In this document: piece by piece, positions 45,301 to 52,921 of the stretch
Position numbering within the stretch: position 1 is the stretch's first letter
Layout: each line of letters begins with the position of its first letter
Assembly (NCBI RefSeq): GCF_015209965.1
Contig: NZ_MU158691.1
Coordinates: 256,041 to 320,040, forward strand
DNA from: Sphingobacterium pedocola
GTDB taxonomy: Bacteria > Bacteroidota > Bacteroidia > Sphingobacteriales > Sphingobacteriaceae
DNA: 64,000 nt
Reading direction: 5' to 3'
Notes under the pieces: generated by a model
What the model was told of the DNA's origin: nothing
The model's database searches: none
What the model saw: the letters and a program-made list of their open reading frames with translations, nothing else
Made by a program: the position numbers and the translations under genes

Positions 45301-45424
45301 TTACCGTATTGATATCCGTCAGGGCGAGCGCGGCGATATCCAGCGCCCGCGCGCGGGCAACAAGTGTCTCCAGTGATAGGGTGCCGTAGCGCAGGCTATG
45401 AAACGAGTGGCAGTTCAGGTACAT
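42368..45424 (-). CDS. DNA polymerase III alpha subunit, error-prone DnaE2-like
   Basis: The protein has 1018 residues, shorter than the replicative DnaE (about 1150 or more). The catalytic acids are in PDFDID (344-349), with GRGSGAN at 305-311. The N-terminal PHP domain has lost metal ligands: YLNCHSFHSLRYG in place of HxHxxYS, and ALTDINTVTG in place of TDHG, so it is unlikely to proofread. It starts 3 bases after the dinB stop. The pair is the Bacteroidota counterpart of the ImuB/DnaE2 mutagenesis module for translesion synthesis. It is GC-rich compared with both sides. Confidence 0.88.
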   Translation of the reverse strand: MYLNCHSFHSLRYGTLSLETLVARARALDIAALALTDINTVTGIYDFTRACLKAGIKPIVGMEIRNDDRLLYIGLAKKQSGIGELCRLLTARNCDGIALPTIAPDFAEVTVIYPLPNVPPELKAHEYVGVRPSEVNLLIRPEWKRYLERMLILSPVTISNKTEHNLHRILRAIDRNVILSRLEPQDVCAIGETMEPVDKLLEVYRDYPQLIANTVMVMEGCNFEFDFTTPKNKKYYTDSRQGDATFLTGLARAGLKKRYGENHVAARERMEKELKVIDELGFSGYFLITWDIIRYSNSMGFMHIGRGSGANSIIAYCLGITDICPLELDLYFERFLNLNRKTPPDFDIDWSWQDRDTILEYIFDRYGRDHVAFCGTNVEFKYRSIFREVGKVFGLPKEELDALATQSVDMHDDSAVVKLVHKYGRMLEKYPNQRSMHSCGILISEEPITDYSALEMPPKGFPIVQFDMHVAEEIGLEKFDILSQRGIGSINDAAKLIRKNRGIQVDIRDTALSKNEARCNEFLSRGQTIGCFYIESPAMRGLLRRLKCADYPTLVAASSIIRPGVAQSGMMKEYIFRHNCPDSFEYFHEVFEEHLGDTYGIMVYQEDVIKIAMHFGGLSAADGDVLRRAMSGKGRSLAALQRVKDNFFASCAAIGHPEGLSREVYRQIESFAGYSFCKAHSASYAVESYQSLYLKVHYPIEFMVAVINNQGGFYRTEVYVHEARMSGARVTTPCVNNSDYETTVDGDEVFLGFMHLQSLESRLARLIPEERAQHGAFCSLEDFIQRIPIGIEGVQILIFIGAFRFTGKSKNELLVQARLLLVNFRPQDRNLMLIREPAKEYKLPVLERSAFEDAFDEIELLSFPVSCSPFDLLQTRYRGDVMARDLTAHHKRQVKMLAYLISRKHVPTKRGTMFFGTWIDVNGDYFDTAHFPDSLQHSPFKGGGCYLLLGTVEVDYHFPTLTIHKMAKLPFIPDPRYAHDKKHAFDVHRQIREDVSMTDRAPYPQEHEIGLPRRKMGG

Positions 45425-45427
45425 GGG

Positions 45428-46588
45428 CTATTTCTCCTTTTTCGGTGAAAGCCTGAATCCCGACGCTTTGCCCACCTTATCGTATCCGAAGCGGTTTTTG
45501 ATACGGTCCATCGCCTGGTACAGCGATACCATTTCCTGCGTATCCTCAAACAGGTTGATCTGCAGGCTGCCCCGCACCAGGTTGGTAAAGCGCACACCCA
45601 CCAGCCGTATTCGCATGCGGCGGTTGTACAGTTTGTCGAAAAGCTCCATTACGCTGCGCGAGAGCGTATGGTCGGCCGAGGTGTAGGGAATACGGCACTG
45701 CCGGCTCTCGGTGTCAAAGTTCGAATAGCGTATCTTGAGCACCACCGTGCAGGTCAGCCACTGCTCGCTGCGGAGCTGGTAGGCCAGCTTCTCCACCATC
45801 CCCGTTATCAGTCCACGCAGTTTGGCCATATCGATCGTATCCTGTCCGAAGGTATGTTCGGTCGAGATCGATTTACGCTCCGTATAAGGTTCCACCGGGC
45901 TATGGTCTATGCCGTTAGCCTTCTTCCAGATATCGATGCCGTTCTTGCCGATCATCTGCTGCAGCACCTCCACGGGCATCTCCGCGAGGGTATAGATCTG
46001 GCGGATCCCGATGCGCGAGAGCAGCTGAAAGGTCGTATCGCCCAGCATGGGTATCTTTTTGATCGATAGGGGGCTCAGGAAAGGTTTCACCATCTCCTGC
46101 CGGATCTCTTTCCTGCCCGTTGGCTTGGCCTCACCCGTACCGATCTTGGCCACGGTCTTGTTTACGGAGAGGGCAAAGCTGATCGGCAGGCCCGTATGGT
46201 GGGTGATGGACTGCGAAAGTTCCTCCGTCCATTTGTAAGCGCCGAAGAATTTGTCCATTCCGGAGATGTCGAGGTAATGCTCATCGATGCTAGCCTTCTC
46301 GACTACAGGTGCCTTTTCTTCGATCACCTGCGTTACAGTCTGCGACAGGCGGGAGTACATCTCCATATCGCCCTTTACCACGCGGGCTTCGGGGCATAGG
46401 CGCAGCGCCATCTTGATGGGCATGGCCGAGCGTACCCCGTAGAAGCGTGCCTCATACGAGCAGGAAGCCACCACGCCACGTTCCCCACCGCCCACGATGA
46501 CGGGTATCCCCTTCAGTTTATCGTTGTTGAGCCGTTCGCAGGATACGAAAAATGTATCCAGGTCCATATGTACAATTGCGCGTTCCAT
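45428..46588 (-). CDS. dinB: Y-family DNA polymerase IV (DinB-like)
   Basis: The protein has 386 residues. The catalytic residues are intact: MDLDTFFVSCERL (D9) and KASIDEHYLDIS (D102, E103), plus SYEARFYGVRSAMP. The C-terminal little-finger domain begins near RKSISTEHTFGQD. It should be an active translesion polymerase, unlike catalytically dead ImuB. It is the first gene of the dinB-dnaE operon and is divergent from a small XRE regulator that probably controls it. Confidence 0.92.
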   Translation of the reverse strand: MERAIVHMDLDTFFVSCERLNNDKLKGIPVIVGGGERGVVASCSYEARFYGVRSAMPIKMALRLCPEARVVKGDMEMYSRLSQTVTQVIEEKAPVVEKASIDEHYLDISGMDKFFGAYKWTEELSQSITHHTGLPISFALSVNKTVAKIGTGEAKPTGRKEIRQEMVKPFLSPLSIKKIPMLGDTTFQLLSRIGIRQIYTLAEMPVEVLQQMIGKNGIDIWKKANGIDHSPVEPYTERKSISTEHTFGQDTIDMAKLRGLITGMVEKLAYQLRSEQWLTCTVVLKIRYSNFDTESRQCRIPYTSADHTLSRSVMELFDKLYNRRMRIRLVGVRFTNLVRGSLQINLFEDTQEMVSLYQAMDRIKNRFGYDKVGKASGFRLSPKKEK

Positions 46589-46630
46589 CTATAGCCTCCC
46601 GTGTTAAATTTTATCAAAGCTAGGTTTAAA

Positions 46631-46670
46631 TACTAAATTAATTAGTAATATTGTAGTTCAAAATTGGAAC
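46631..46670. promoter_or_regulatory. Operator-like dyads between XRE gene and dinB
   Basis: TACTAA-5-TTAGTA at 46631-46647 and GTTC-7-GAAC at 46656-46670 lie in the 80-base divergent region. The second ends 1 base before the XRE start codon. Either could be the site of the XRE repressor. GTTC/GAAC half-sites also recall LexA boxes. Confidence 0.45.
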
Positions 46671-46671
46671 A

Positions 46672-46911
46672 ATGTTGTATCTGTCTGAAAATATGAAGTA
46701 TCTGCGCGCACGCAAAGGGAGATCCCAACAGGAGCTTGCGAACGATCTTGGTATTACGCGTTCCCGCTATTCTAAGTATGAATATGGTCTTGCAGAGCCT
46801 TCCATAGTATTGTTGGCCAAGCTCGCCGAATATTATCGTATCACATTGGACGCTTTGATTCTGCAAGAGCTTCGTGAAAATAGGGCATCTATAAAAACTA
46901 ATACATACTAA
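46672..46911 (+). CDS. XRE-family repressor linked to the mutagenesis operon
   Basis: The protein has 79 residues. The HTH is in YLRARKGRSQQELANDLGIT and RSRYSKYEYGLAEPSIVLLA, followed by KLAEYYRITLDALILQEL, which is the complete short XRE type without a sensor domain. I use ATG 46672 (MLYLSENMKYLR) because this leader is family-like. It is divergent from dinB-dnaE, with dyads between them, and is probably their regulator (inference). Its stop is followed directly by a broken DUF1016 gene. Confidence 0.85.
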   Translation: MLYLSENMKYLRARKGRSQQELANDLGITRSRYSKYEYGLAEPSIVLLAKLAEYYRITLDALILQELRENRASIKTNTY

Positions 46912-47249
46912 ATATGTTCTTATCAAATACCTTTCAGAACAACTGCAGCCCGAGTTTGGAAGTGGATATTCGAGGCGGCAAATTGAGTTGTTCCGACAAT
47001 TCTATCGTGTTTTTCCAATTGCGAATACACTGTATTCGCAATTGAACTGGAGCCAATATAAATTACTCATCAGGCTTGATAATCAGGACAAAAGAGAGTT
47101 TTATATTGCTGAAACAATAAAAAATAATTGGACAGTACGTCAATTGGAAAGGCAGATTTACAGTAGTTTGTACGAACGTCTTTTGTTGAAATCAAAACCC
47201 ATAAACTCACGCATCAAGACATTGGTCAGTTGCAGATGTATGTCAAATA
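46912..47249 (+). pseudogene. Internally deleted DUF1016 (YhcG-type) nuclease gene
   Basis: In one frame: KYLSEQLQPEFGSGYSRRQI, ELFRQFYRVFPIANTLYSQL, NWSQYKLLIRLDNQDKREFY, then IAETIKNNWTVRQLERQIYS, which is the DUF1016 N-terminal domain. There is no start codon and the 5' part is lost at the XRE stop. The C-terminal PD-(D/E)xK domain is reduced to HQDIGQLQMYVK in another frame, which ends at a stop exactly where the palindrome at 47250 begins. So both a deletion and an insertion have destroyed it. Confidence 0.75.
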
Positions 47250-47299
47250 AAGCACACTTATCTTTGCAGATGTGCACATCTACAAAGATAAGTGTGCTT
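47250..47299. repeat. Near-perfect 50-base palindrome
   Basis: Two 25-base arms centred on TGTGCACA differ at one pair only. The outer ends are AAGCACAC and GTGTGCTT. It starts at the end of the broken DUF1016 reading frame (MYVK then stop). It may be the footprint of a small mobile element or a protein-binding site. Confidence 0.8.
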
Positions 47300-47374
47300 G
47301 ACGAGTATCCAAACCGAGTGCAACGAGCTCATGAAATAATTTCACTTAACAACTTTAATCTCCAATACCATTTT

Positions 47375-47409
47375 TGTTGTAACAAATATTTGCTAAATTT
47401 GTTACAACA
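47375..47409 (+). promoter_or_regulatory. 13-base inverted repeat spanning the DUF6088 promoter
   Basis: TGTTGTAACAAAT and its exact reverse complement flank 9 bases. TAAATTTG at 47394-47401 inside it fits the -7 element, with TTG 17 bases upstream. This layout, a dyad over the promoter just before an AbiEi/DUF6088-type gene, suits autoregulation by the antitoxin. Confidence 0.65.
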
Positions 47410-47423
47410 TCATGACTTTATAA

Positions 47424-48015
47424 ATGCCGGAAATAGCTAAAAATAAGATAGAAAACAAAATTTTAAAATCGTTCGTGGTGAGTTATTTTTCGCTGACGAC
47501 TTTAAGATTTTGCTACACCGGAAAATATCCGGCTGACGCTTTTCCGTCTAGAGAATGATGGTGTTATTGAAAGACTGGCTCATGGTATTTACATCAAACC
47601 AAAAAAAGATCCTTTGCTCGGTACGATACATCCTAATATAGGAGAGGTTGCAAAGGAAATTACTAAAAGAGATAAAGCTCGTATCGCTCCAACAGGTGTA
47701 ATGACGCTGTATTTACTGGGGCTTACGACACAAGTACCATTAAAGGCGGTTTTTCTTACTGATGGCTCGCAACGTGAAGTGAAAATAGGAAATCGAACCA
47801 TCAAATTTAAACGAACTGTTCCCAAAAGCTTTGCCATAAAGGACGAGTTATTGCATCTTATTGTGCAGGCCTTTAAGGAGAAAGGACAACAGGATGTTAC
47901 AGAAGATTTTTTAGAGACCGTCAAGCAAGCCGTAAAAAAGCTAGATGAGAAAGTGATGCAAAATCAAGTAGTATATGCACCCGTATGGATTCGGAAACAA
48001 ATCAATAGCCTTTGA
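47424..48015 (+). pseudogene. Frameshifted DUF6088 (AbiEi-like) antitoxin gene
   Basis: ATG 47424 gives MPEIAKNKIENKILK. A second frame gives RGELFFADDFKILLH, and a third from ENIRLTLFRLENDG runs on through ERLAHGIYIKPKKDPLLGTI, KRDKARIAPTGVMTLYLLGL and TTQVPLKAVFLTDGSQREVK to the stop. That order is a complete DUF6088/AbiEi-type protein of about 195 residues, broken by two frameshifts in the first 50 codons. No toxin gene of the AbiEii type follows. Confidence 0.75.
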
Positions 48016-48091
48016 AAAAACTTTTAAAGCAAATGTTTAATATCTCGGAATTGTAAAGATTTAATAAAAAATAAGCCTATAAGTTGATTTA

Positions 48092-48619
48092 ATGAAAATT
48101 GTCAATATATTTGCATATCGATTATTCGCCTTCCAGTATGATGGAGAGGAGGATAATGAGTATGATAGGTTATTGAACTTATGGACGGATACAGAATATA
48201 TAAGGGGTTTTTTAATTGAAAATGAAGCTGATATCCCGACAAACAGAAATAAGAGGCAATTTGTCGAATATATTCGTGAGGATGCGATCCATATCGATGA
48301 ACAACTTATAAAAATAACAGAATCTGATGATGAGTCTTTATCAAATTTCTTTCGGCCATTACATAATAGCGAGTTTCAATTAAAAGTTTTGTCACTGCAA
48401 AAGGGTAGGCAGCATAGTCTACGCCTATATGCGGTCAAAATAGAAGAAGGTACGTTTGTAATCACGGGAGGAGCGATAAAATTACCATTACATCATTTGA
48501 TGGAAGATAGAGCGCACACGAGAGAAGAATTGAATAAATTGAACCGTGCGAAGGACTATTTGAAAAATAATGACATTTTTGATGAGGATTCATTTTTTGA
48601 ATTTCTAAACGAAGATTAA
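48092..48619 (+). CDS. HigB/Gp49-like toxin of a toxin-antitoxin-chaperone operon
   Basis: The protein has 175 residues. The C-terminal part matches the RelE-superfamily Gp49/HigB style: FFRPLHNSEFQLKVLSLQKG, SLRLYAVKIEEGTFVITGGA, IKLPLHHLMEDRAHTREELN, RAKDYL. The N-terminal 70 residues are an acidic extension with GEEDNEYDRLLNLWTDTEYI. It is separated by one base from an XRE antitoxin gene, the inverse (higBA-like) order. I infer an mRNA-cutting ribosome-dependent toxin. The extra N-terminus is not typical and may be the part the chaperone or antitoxin contacts. Confidence 0.7.
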   Translation: MKIVNIFAYRLFAFQYDGEEDNEYDRLLNLWTDTEYIRGFLIENEADIPTNRNKRQFVEYIREDAIHIDEQLIKITESDDESLSNFFRPLHNSEFQLKVLSLQKGRQHSLRLYAVKIEEGTFVITGGAIKLPLHHLMEDRAHTREELNKLNRAKDYLKNNDIFDEDSFFEFLNED

Positions 48620-48620
48620 G

Positions 48621-49058
48621 ATGACCAACAAAGAAAAATTTCTGACTTTGGTTTCTAAAGAAGAGACCAAAACGGTAGAAAGAGCCAAGGCAAGACTTAC
48701 GAATAAAAAGTATAGCAAGCTGTCTAACCTGATCGCTTTTGAGATTTTAGAACGATTGGATGCGTTGGGGTGGAAACAAAAAGATTTAGCAGAAAAAATG
48801 GGCGTATCTCCCCAGCAGGTGAACAAATGGGTCAAAGGAAATGAGAATTTTACAATTGAGACCCTGGTGAATTTAAGTGAGGTATTGGGTGTGGAATTAA
48901 TTGCTGTTGCCACTAAGAAAGATCAAAAGCTTGTTGAAGAGGTGAGGTTTACATATTCAGAAGTGTATGATGTTTCCGTTACCCAAAAGCGCTTAGTGCC
49001 TCGTATCACAATGAACGAGAATAGAGTTTATGAAAACCCGTACGCTATAGCCAATTAA
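48621..49058 (+). CDS. XRE-type antitoxin (HigA-like)
   Basis: The protein has 145 residues. A charged N-terminal helix (VSKEETKTVERAKARLTNKK) precedes the HTH: DALGWKQKDLAEKMGVSPQQ and VNKWVKGNENFTIETLVNLS. A C-terminal extension (LVEEVRFTYSEVYDVSVTQK) follows, as in chaperone-dependent antitoxins, where the tail (chaperone addiction sequence) is needed for folding (family knowledge). It overlaps neither neighbour but lies 1 base from each, so the three genes should be one operon. It should bind and repress the operon promoter. Confidence 0.8.
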   Translation: MTNKEKFLTLVSKEETKTVERAKARLTNKKYSKLSNLIAFEILERLDALGWKQKDLAEKMGVSPQQVNKWVKGNENFTIETLVNLSEVLGVELIAVATKKDQKLVEEVRFTYSEVYDVSVTQKRLVPRITMNENRVYENPYAIAN

Positions 49059-49059
49059 T

Positions 49060-49491
49060 ATGAGTAAAAAGAAATTACCTATTCCTTTCAAAATTGTAAA
49101 AATAGAGGAAAATCAGTTTTCTGTCTTTGAAGATACGCTCACGGTCGATGCACTCATTCAACAACAAGTTGGCTTTGGCTTCGGTGGCGATACGGACAAC
49201 AAAGTGATTGCGGTATCGATGGAGTTTCTATTGAATAAAGATGAGCTCCCCTTAATAAAACAAGAGATAACCTGTTATTTTGAAATTAAAGAAGAAGCGT
49301 TCGGTACTTTGCTGCAAAAAAATAAGTTGATTTTGCCTTGCGGTTTTGGAAAGCATTTAGCCATGGTTGCTACGGGAACAGCACGAGGGGTTTTGTATGC
49401 CAATACGAAGAATACTGAGTTCAATAAATTCTTGATCGGGCTAATCAATGTCGATAATATGTTTAATGAAGATATCGTCGTAGAAATATAG
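49060..49491 (+). CDS. SecB-like chaperone of the toxin-antitoxin operon
   Basis: The protein has 143 residues. It reads as a SecB-fold protein: strands in PIPFKIVKIEENQFSVFED, VGFGFGGDTDNKVIAVSMEF, EITCYFEIKEEAFGTLL, then the helix and tail GKHLAMVATGTARGVLYANT and KFLIGLINVDNMF. The end corresponds to the SecB helix around the dyad (ARG, with NV at the tail). In Mycobacterium tuberculosis Rv1955-Rv1957 a SecB-like chaperone protects the HigA antitoxin. The order here (toxin, antitoxin, chaperone) is the same. The identification rests on pattern reading only. Confidence 0.7.
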   Translation: MSKKKLPIPFKIVKIEENQFSVFEDTLTVDALIQQQVGFGFGGDTDNKVIAVSMEFLLNKDELPLIKQEITCYFEIKEEAFGTLLQKNKLILPCGFGKHLAMVATGTARGVLYANTKNTEFNKFLIGLINVDNMFNEDIVVEI

Positions 49492-49612
49492 ACATATTAT
49501 GTGATTGCAAATTTCCGAGAAAAACTAATATATAATTAAAACGTGCAGTCTCTAATATTGCGTAGTCATCATCTGGAAGAAATTATGGATAATTTGGATT
49601 GGTTAAGATCAT

Positions 49613-49640
49613 AAGCGTTCTGAATCAGGACGCTTTTTTT
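49613..49640 (+). terminator. Terminator downstream of the chaperone gene
   Basis: AAGCGTTC, TGAATCA, GGACGCTT and a run of T. It is nearly the same as the terminator after the Rpn gene (36400). Just before it the frame CTGGAAGAAATTATGG reads LEEIMDNLDWLRS to a stop, perhaps another Rpn-like tail. Confidence 0.8.
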
Positions 49641-49753
49641 ATGCCCAACACTAACTTTTAGAAAACTACTTATCGTAGCTTGAATCTACGACGAGCGTGT
49701 AACTCACACCCTTGGTTATCTATTTTTTAGCTAGTGGATTTCACCTTAAAATC

Positions 49754-49942
49754 TTAATAAACATTGTGATTTATCACTGCTGCAATTAATCCAACAACAG
49801 TAGCTAATAAAGCGGTGATCTTCATAGCCTGTGATCGATCCTTTGATAATAAAATAGCAAAAATGCCAACCAGTGGCGCTGTAAGAAAGGCAATATCCAA
49901 AATACCGTCTTCTCTTTCTCTATTGTTTTTGTTACTGTTCAT
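49754..49942 (-). CDS. Small membrane protein
   Basis: The protein has 62 residues. A polar N-terminus (MNSNKNNREREDG) precedes two hydrophobic stretches: FLTAPLVGIFAILLS and ITALLATVVGLIAAVI. I do not recognise it. It has its own start and fits a small two-helix protein, but so short a frame in an AT-rich gap could still be chance. Confidence 0.45.
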   Translation of the reverse strand: MNSNKNNREREDGILDIAFLTAPLVGIFAILLSKDRSQAMKITALLATVVGLIAAVINHNVY

Positions 49943-50160
49943 ATTAATTTATTTTACCTTCACCATATCGATATTTCGCTTCTCGCTTTCAATAATACTA
50001 TCGGCATAAACATACGATAGTCTGCAAGATAAGAAATCCAGACCAATTATAAAATAGTTTAGCTAGTAGACTAAACAGACGCGGAGCTAGACCGATAGTA
50101 GCATGTTCCTACGAAGTAAATTGATAAAAGCGAAGCCAAGACCTCGAAGCCGAAGCATAA

Positions 50161-50201
50161 AAAGGCCTTGGCTTTATTATATTGCCAAGGCTTCCTTTTT
50201 T
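50161..50201 (-). terminator. Bidirectional terminator after Pnkp
   Basis: AAGGCCTTGGC and GCCAAGGCTT with an 11-base loop and T runs on both strands. It serves the Pnkp gene on the minus strand. The rest of 49943-50344 has no gene. Bases 50245-50262 repeat part of the 9021 sequence. Confidence 0.7.
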
Positions 50202-50344
50202 GAACGAATTTGATAACGAAAAATATCTTTAGTTAGTATCTGGTAATTATCTTTATAGGAACGAGCACCGTTACTCTAATGCTCGCGCCAGATAGGGGGG
50301 TACATTGTGCGGCTTGCCAATGTGTATGACTGCGAAGGGTCGGC

Positions 50345-52921
50345 TTATAGTCGTGGGTCAACATCTTCGCTTTCTAATGCTAATACTCCAAAAACACTTT
50401 CATGTATTCGTCTTAATGGTTCTTTTTTTACAAACCGTTCCAGTCCTTCAACACCTAACGCAAATTCTCTGATTGCTAAAGATTGTTTTCTCGAAAGTCC
50501 ACGGTTTTTTAGTCTTTCAATATTCTCAGGCAGATCATATTCAGGGCCGTAAATAATTCTTAAATATTCACTTCCTCGGCATTTCACAGCAGGTTGTAAA
50601 AGACCTTCTGTCCCTATTGATATAAAGTCGTAAGGTTTTACTACCATTCCTTCTCCACCTTTTTTAGTTAATTCCATCCACCAGTTTACAGCTTCGTTAT
50701 AACTTGTCTGGTCGTTAAGATTCACAATTTTGTAAGGAGTCGCCGTAAATAGTTTGGTGTCACCCGCACAGATTTCGGCAATGTTTTCCATGTGCCATTC
50801 ATTTGTTTTGTCAACGTGAACTTGTCCTTCGGTTGCCAAAATGTGAAATGGAGCTAGCTTGTAATCGTCAATAGTGTCAACTGTCCAGCAATAATTTTGA
50901 TATGCTTTTATATATTTTGAAATTGCATTATTCTTTACTGCAAATTTTTCCAATGAGGGTAAAGCATCTTTAATTCCTCTGTCAAAAGCTAATTGTAAAG
51001 CCTGTTCGACTTCAGGTAAAGCACCACCAGCGGCTGCACCGACTGCTGCGTACTGGTCTTTAAGTAATGCTTGTGCTTTTGCAGACCAAGGCATTAATTC
51101 AGCATCTAAGCAAACCCAATCAGTATTGAATTTCTCCCAAAAAACTGTTTTGGTCAAACATTGATTTACACGACCGATAAATTCCTTTTCTATTTCAGCA
51201 TCGTTGAAAAAATTTCTTCCTGTTCGTGTATAGCAAATTCCGATACCTTCATTTTGAACGCCAAAACGTTTTGTCGCAGTTTCTTCATCTTTACAAATTA
51301 CCAATACAGCCCTTGAACCCATATGTTTTTCTTCGCAAACCACTTTTTCAACGCCTCTTTTTTTGTAGTAATTCAAGGCTTGAGCTGGATGTTCTAAATA
51401 CTCAGGAATATCGCTGGTCGCACAAGGCGACATGGTCGGAGGAAGATAAATCAACCATTTCGGGTTAATTGCAAATCGGCTCATTATTTCCAGTGCAGCG
51501 ATGGAATTTTCTTCCCGAATGGTTATGTTATTTCTTAATCTTGTTTGTACAATGCGTTTGCCTGTAACATCTTCAATATTTAATAAATCGTCATACTCTT
51601 GTTGCGAACTAAGTATGTTTTGATTTTCATTAAAGTTGATTGGTCTTATCGGTTCGCAATAAACCATTTTGGCTTTTACAGAAACTAATTCTTCTTCTGG
51701 ATACCGTAAAGCTGTCAACTTACCGCCAAACACACAGCCTGTATCAATGTCGATAGTTTTATTTAACCATTCCGCTTCAGGAACTGGAGTATGTCCATAA
51801 ACAACTTTTGCTTTTCCACGATATTCCTTTGCCCAATTATGTCTTACAGGCAAACCAAATTCATCAATTTCTCCTGTTGTTTCACCGTACATGCAAAATG
51901 AACGAACTGCACCTGAACCACGACCTTGCATTTCTTCTTTAAGACCAGCATGAGCCACAACCAATTTACCATTGTCAAATACGTAATGACTGATTAATCC
52001 ATAAAGAAATTTCTCAACAGTTGATTTGAATTGTGCAGTTTCTGTTTCTAGTTGTTTAACTGTTACTTCTAATCCATGCTTTAATTGAACTTGCTTTCCA
52101 TTTAAGTATTTCTGCAATTTCAAGTCATGATTACCAGGAACACAATATGCAACCCCTGAATTTACCATGCTCATAACCAAACGTAGAACACTTGGTGAAT
52201 CGGGGCCACGGTCAACCAAATCGCCAACGAATATTACTTTTCTGTTTTCAGGAGCAATAACGCTAAAGCCAAAATTCTTTTCAGTTTCATCAGTCCGATT
52301 TACAGAATAACCCAATTTTAAAAGAAGTTCTTGCAATTCGTCAAAACATCCGTGAACATCGCCAATGATGTCGAATGGACCAGTTTCATCTTTTTTATCG
52401 TTGTATAATTTCTCTCTTTTGATTTCGAGAACAGCATCAACTTCTTCAAGTGATTTTAGAATATATATTTGTCTGAAACCTTCGTCCTTTAATCCCCTGA
52501 TAGATTTTTTTAATTGCTGATTTTGCTGACGAATTACATGTCCACCGAAATTTCTGTCTGGTCTGCTTTGATTTCTTTCTTCACAAACTTTTTCAGGTAA
52601 ATCAAGAACAATAGCAACAGGCAAACAATTATATGTTCTTCCCAATTCAATTAGTCCTTTGCGAGATTCCTTTTGGACATTTGTGGCATCAATAACTGTT
52701 AGCAAGCCACTTTTCAATCGTTTGCCTGCGATGTAATACAAAACATCAAAAGCATCATTTGTTGCTGACTGACTGTTTTCATCGTCTGAAACCAATGCCC
52801 GGCATTCGTCAGAAGATAAAATTTCTGTTCGTTTAAAATGTTTTTTGGCGAAACTGCTCTTTCCTGAACCCGAAACACCAATTAAAACTACAAGCGATAA
52901 TTCGGGTACTTTAATTTCCAT
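50345..52921 (-). CDS. pnkp: Bacterial polynucleotide kinase-phosphatase-ligase (Pnkp)
   Basis: The protein has 858 residues with all three modules of bacterial Pnkp. The 5' kinase has Walker A GVSGSGKSS at 15-23. The metallophosphatase has GDVHG at 187-191, GDLVDRG at 233-239 and GNHD at 263-266. The ligase-like part has the nucleotide-binding motif EKHMGSRA with Lys532. This enzyme heals and seals RNA cut by ribotoxins, together with Hen1 (family knowledge). It overlaps the hen1 gene by 11 bases and follows it in the operon. It is full length and intact. Confidence 0.95.
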   Translation of the reverse strand: MEIKVPELSLVVLIGVSGSGKSSFAKKHFKRTEILSSDECRALVSDDENSQSATNDAFDVLYYIAGKRLKSGLLTVIDATNVQKESRKGLIELGRTYNCLPVAIVLDLPEKVCEERNQSRPDRNFGGHVIRQQNQQLKKSIRGLKDEGFRQIYILKSLEEVDAVLEIKREKLYNDKKDETGPFDIIGDVHGCFDELQELLLKLGYSVNRTDETEKNFGFSVIAPENRKVIFVGDLVDRGPDSPSVLRLVMSMVNSGVAYCVPGNHDLKLQKYLNGKQVQLKHGLEVTVKQLETETAQFKSTVEKFLYGLISHYVFDNGKLVVAHAGLKEEMQGRGSGAVRSFCMYGETTGEIDEFGLPVRHNWAKEYRGKAKVVYGHTPVPEAEWLNKTIDIDTGCVFGGKLTALRYPEEELVSVKAKMVYCEPIRPINFNENQNILSSQQEYDDLLNIEDVTGKRIVQTRLRNNITIREENSIAALEIMSRFAINPKWLIYLPPTMSPCATSDIPEYLEHPAQALNYYKKRGVEKVVCEEKHMGSRAVLVICKDEETATKRFGVQNEGIGICYTRTGRNFFNDAEIEKEFIGRVNQCLTKTVFWEKFNTDWVCLDAELMPWSAKAQALLKDQYAAVGAAAGGALPEVEQALQLAFDRGIKDALPSLEKFAVKNNAISKYIKAYQNYCWTVDTIDDYKLAPFHILATEGQVHVDKTNEWHMENIAEICAGDTKLFTATPYKIVNLNDQTSYNEAVNWWMELTKKGGEGMVVKPYDFISIGTEGLLQPAVKCRGSEYLRIIYGPEYDLPENIERLKNRGLSRKQSLAIREFALGVEGLERFVKKEPLRRIHESVFGVLALESEDVDPRL

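Noticed and set aside
44018..45376. 452-codon plus-strand frame
   Set aside because: It lies fully antisense to the dnaE gene. Its translation is rich in His, Arg, Gln and Val and shows no domain, as expected from the third codon positions of a GC-rich gene.
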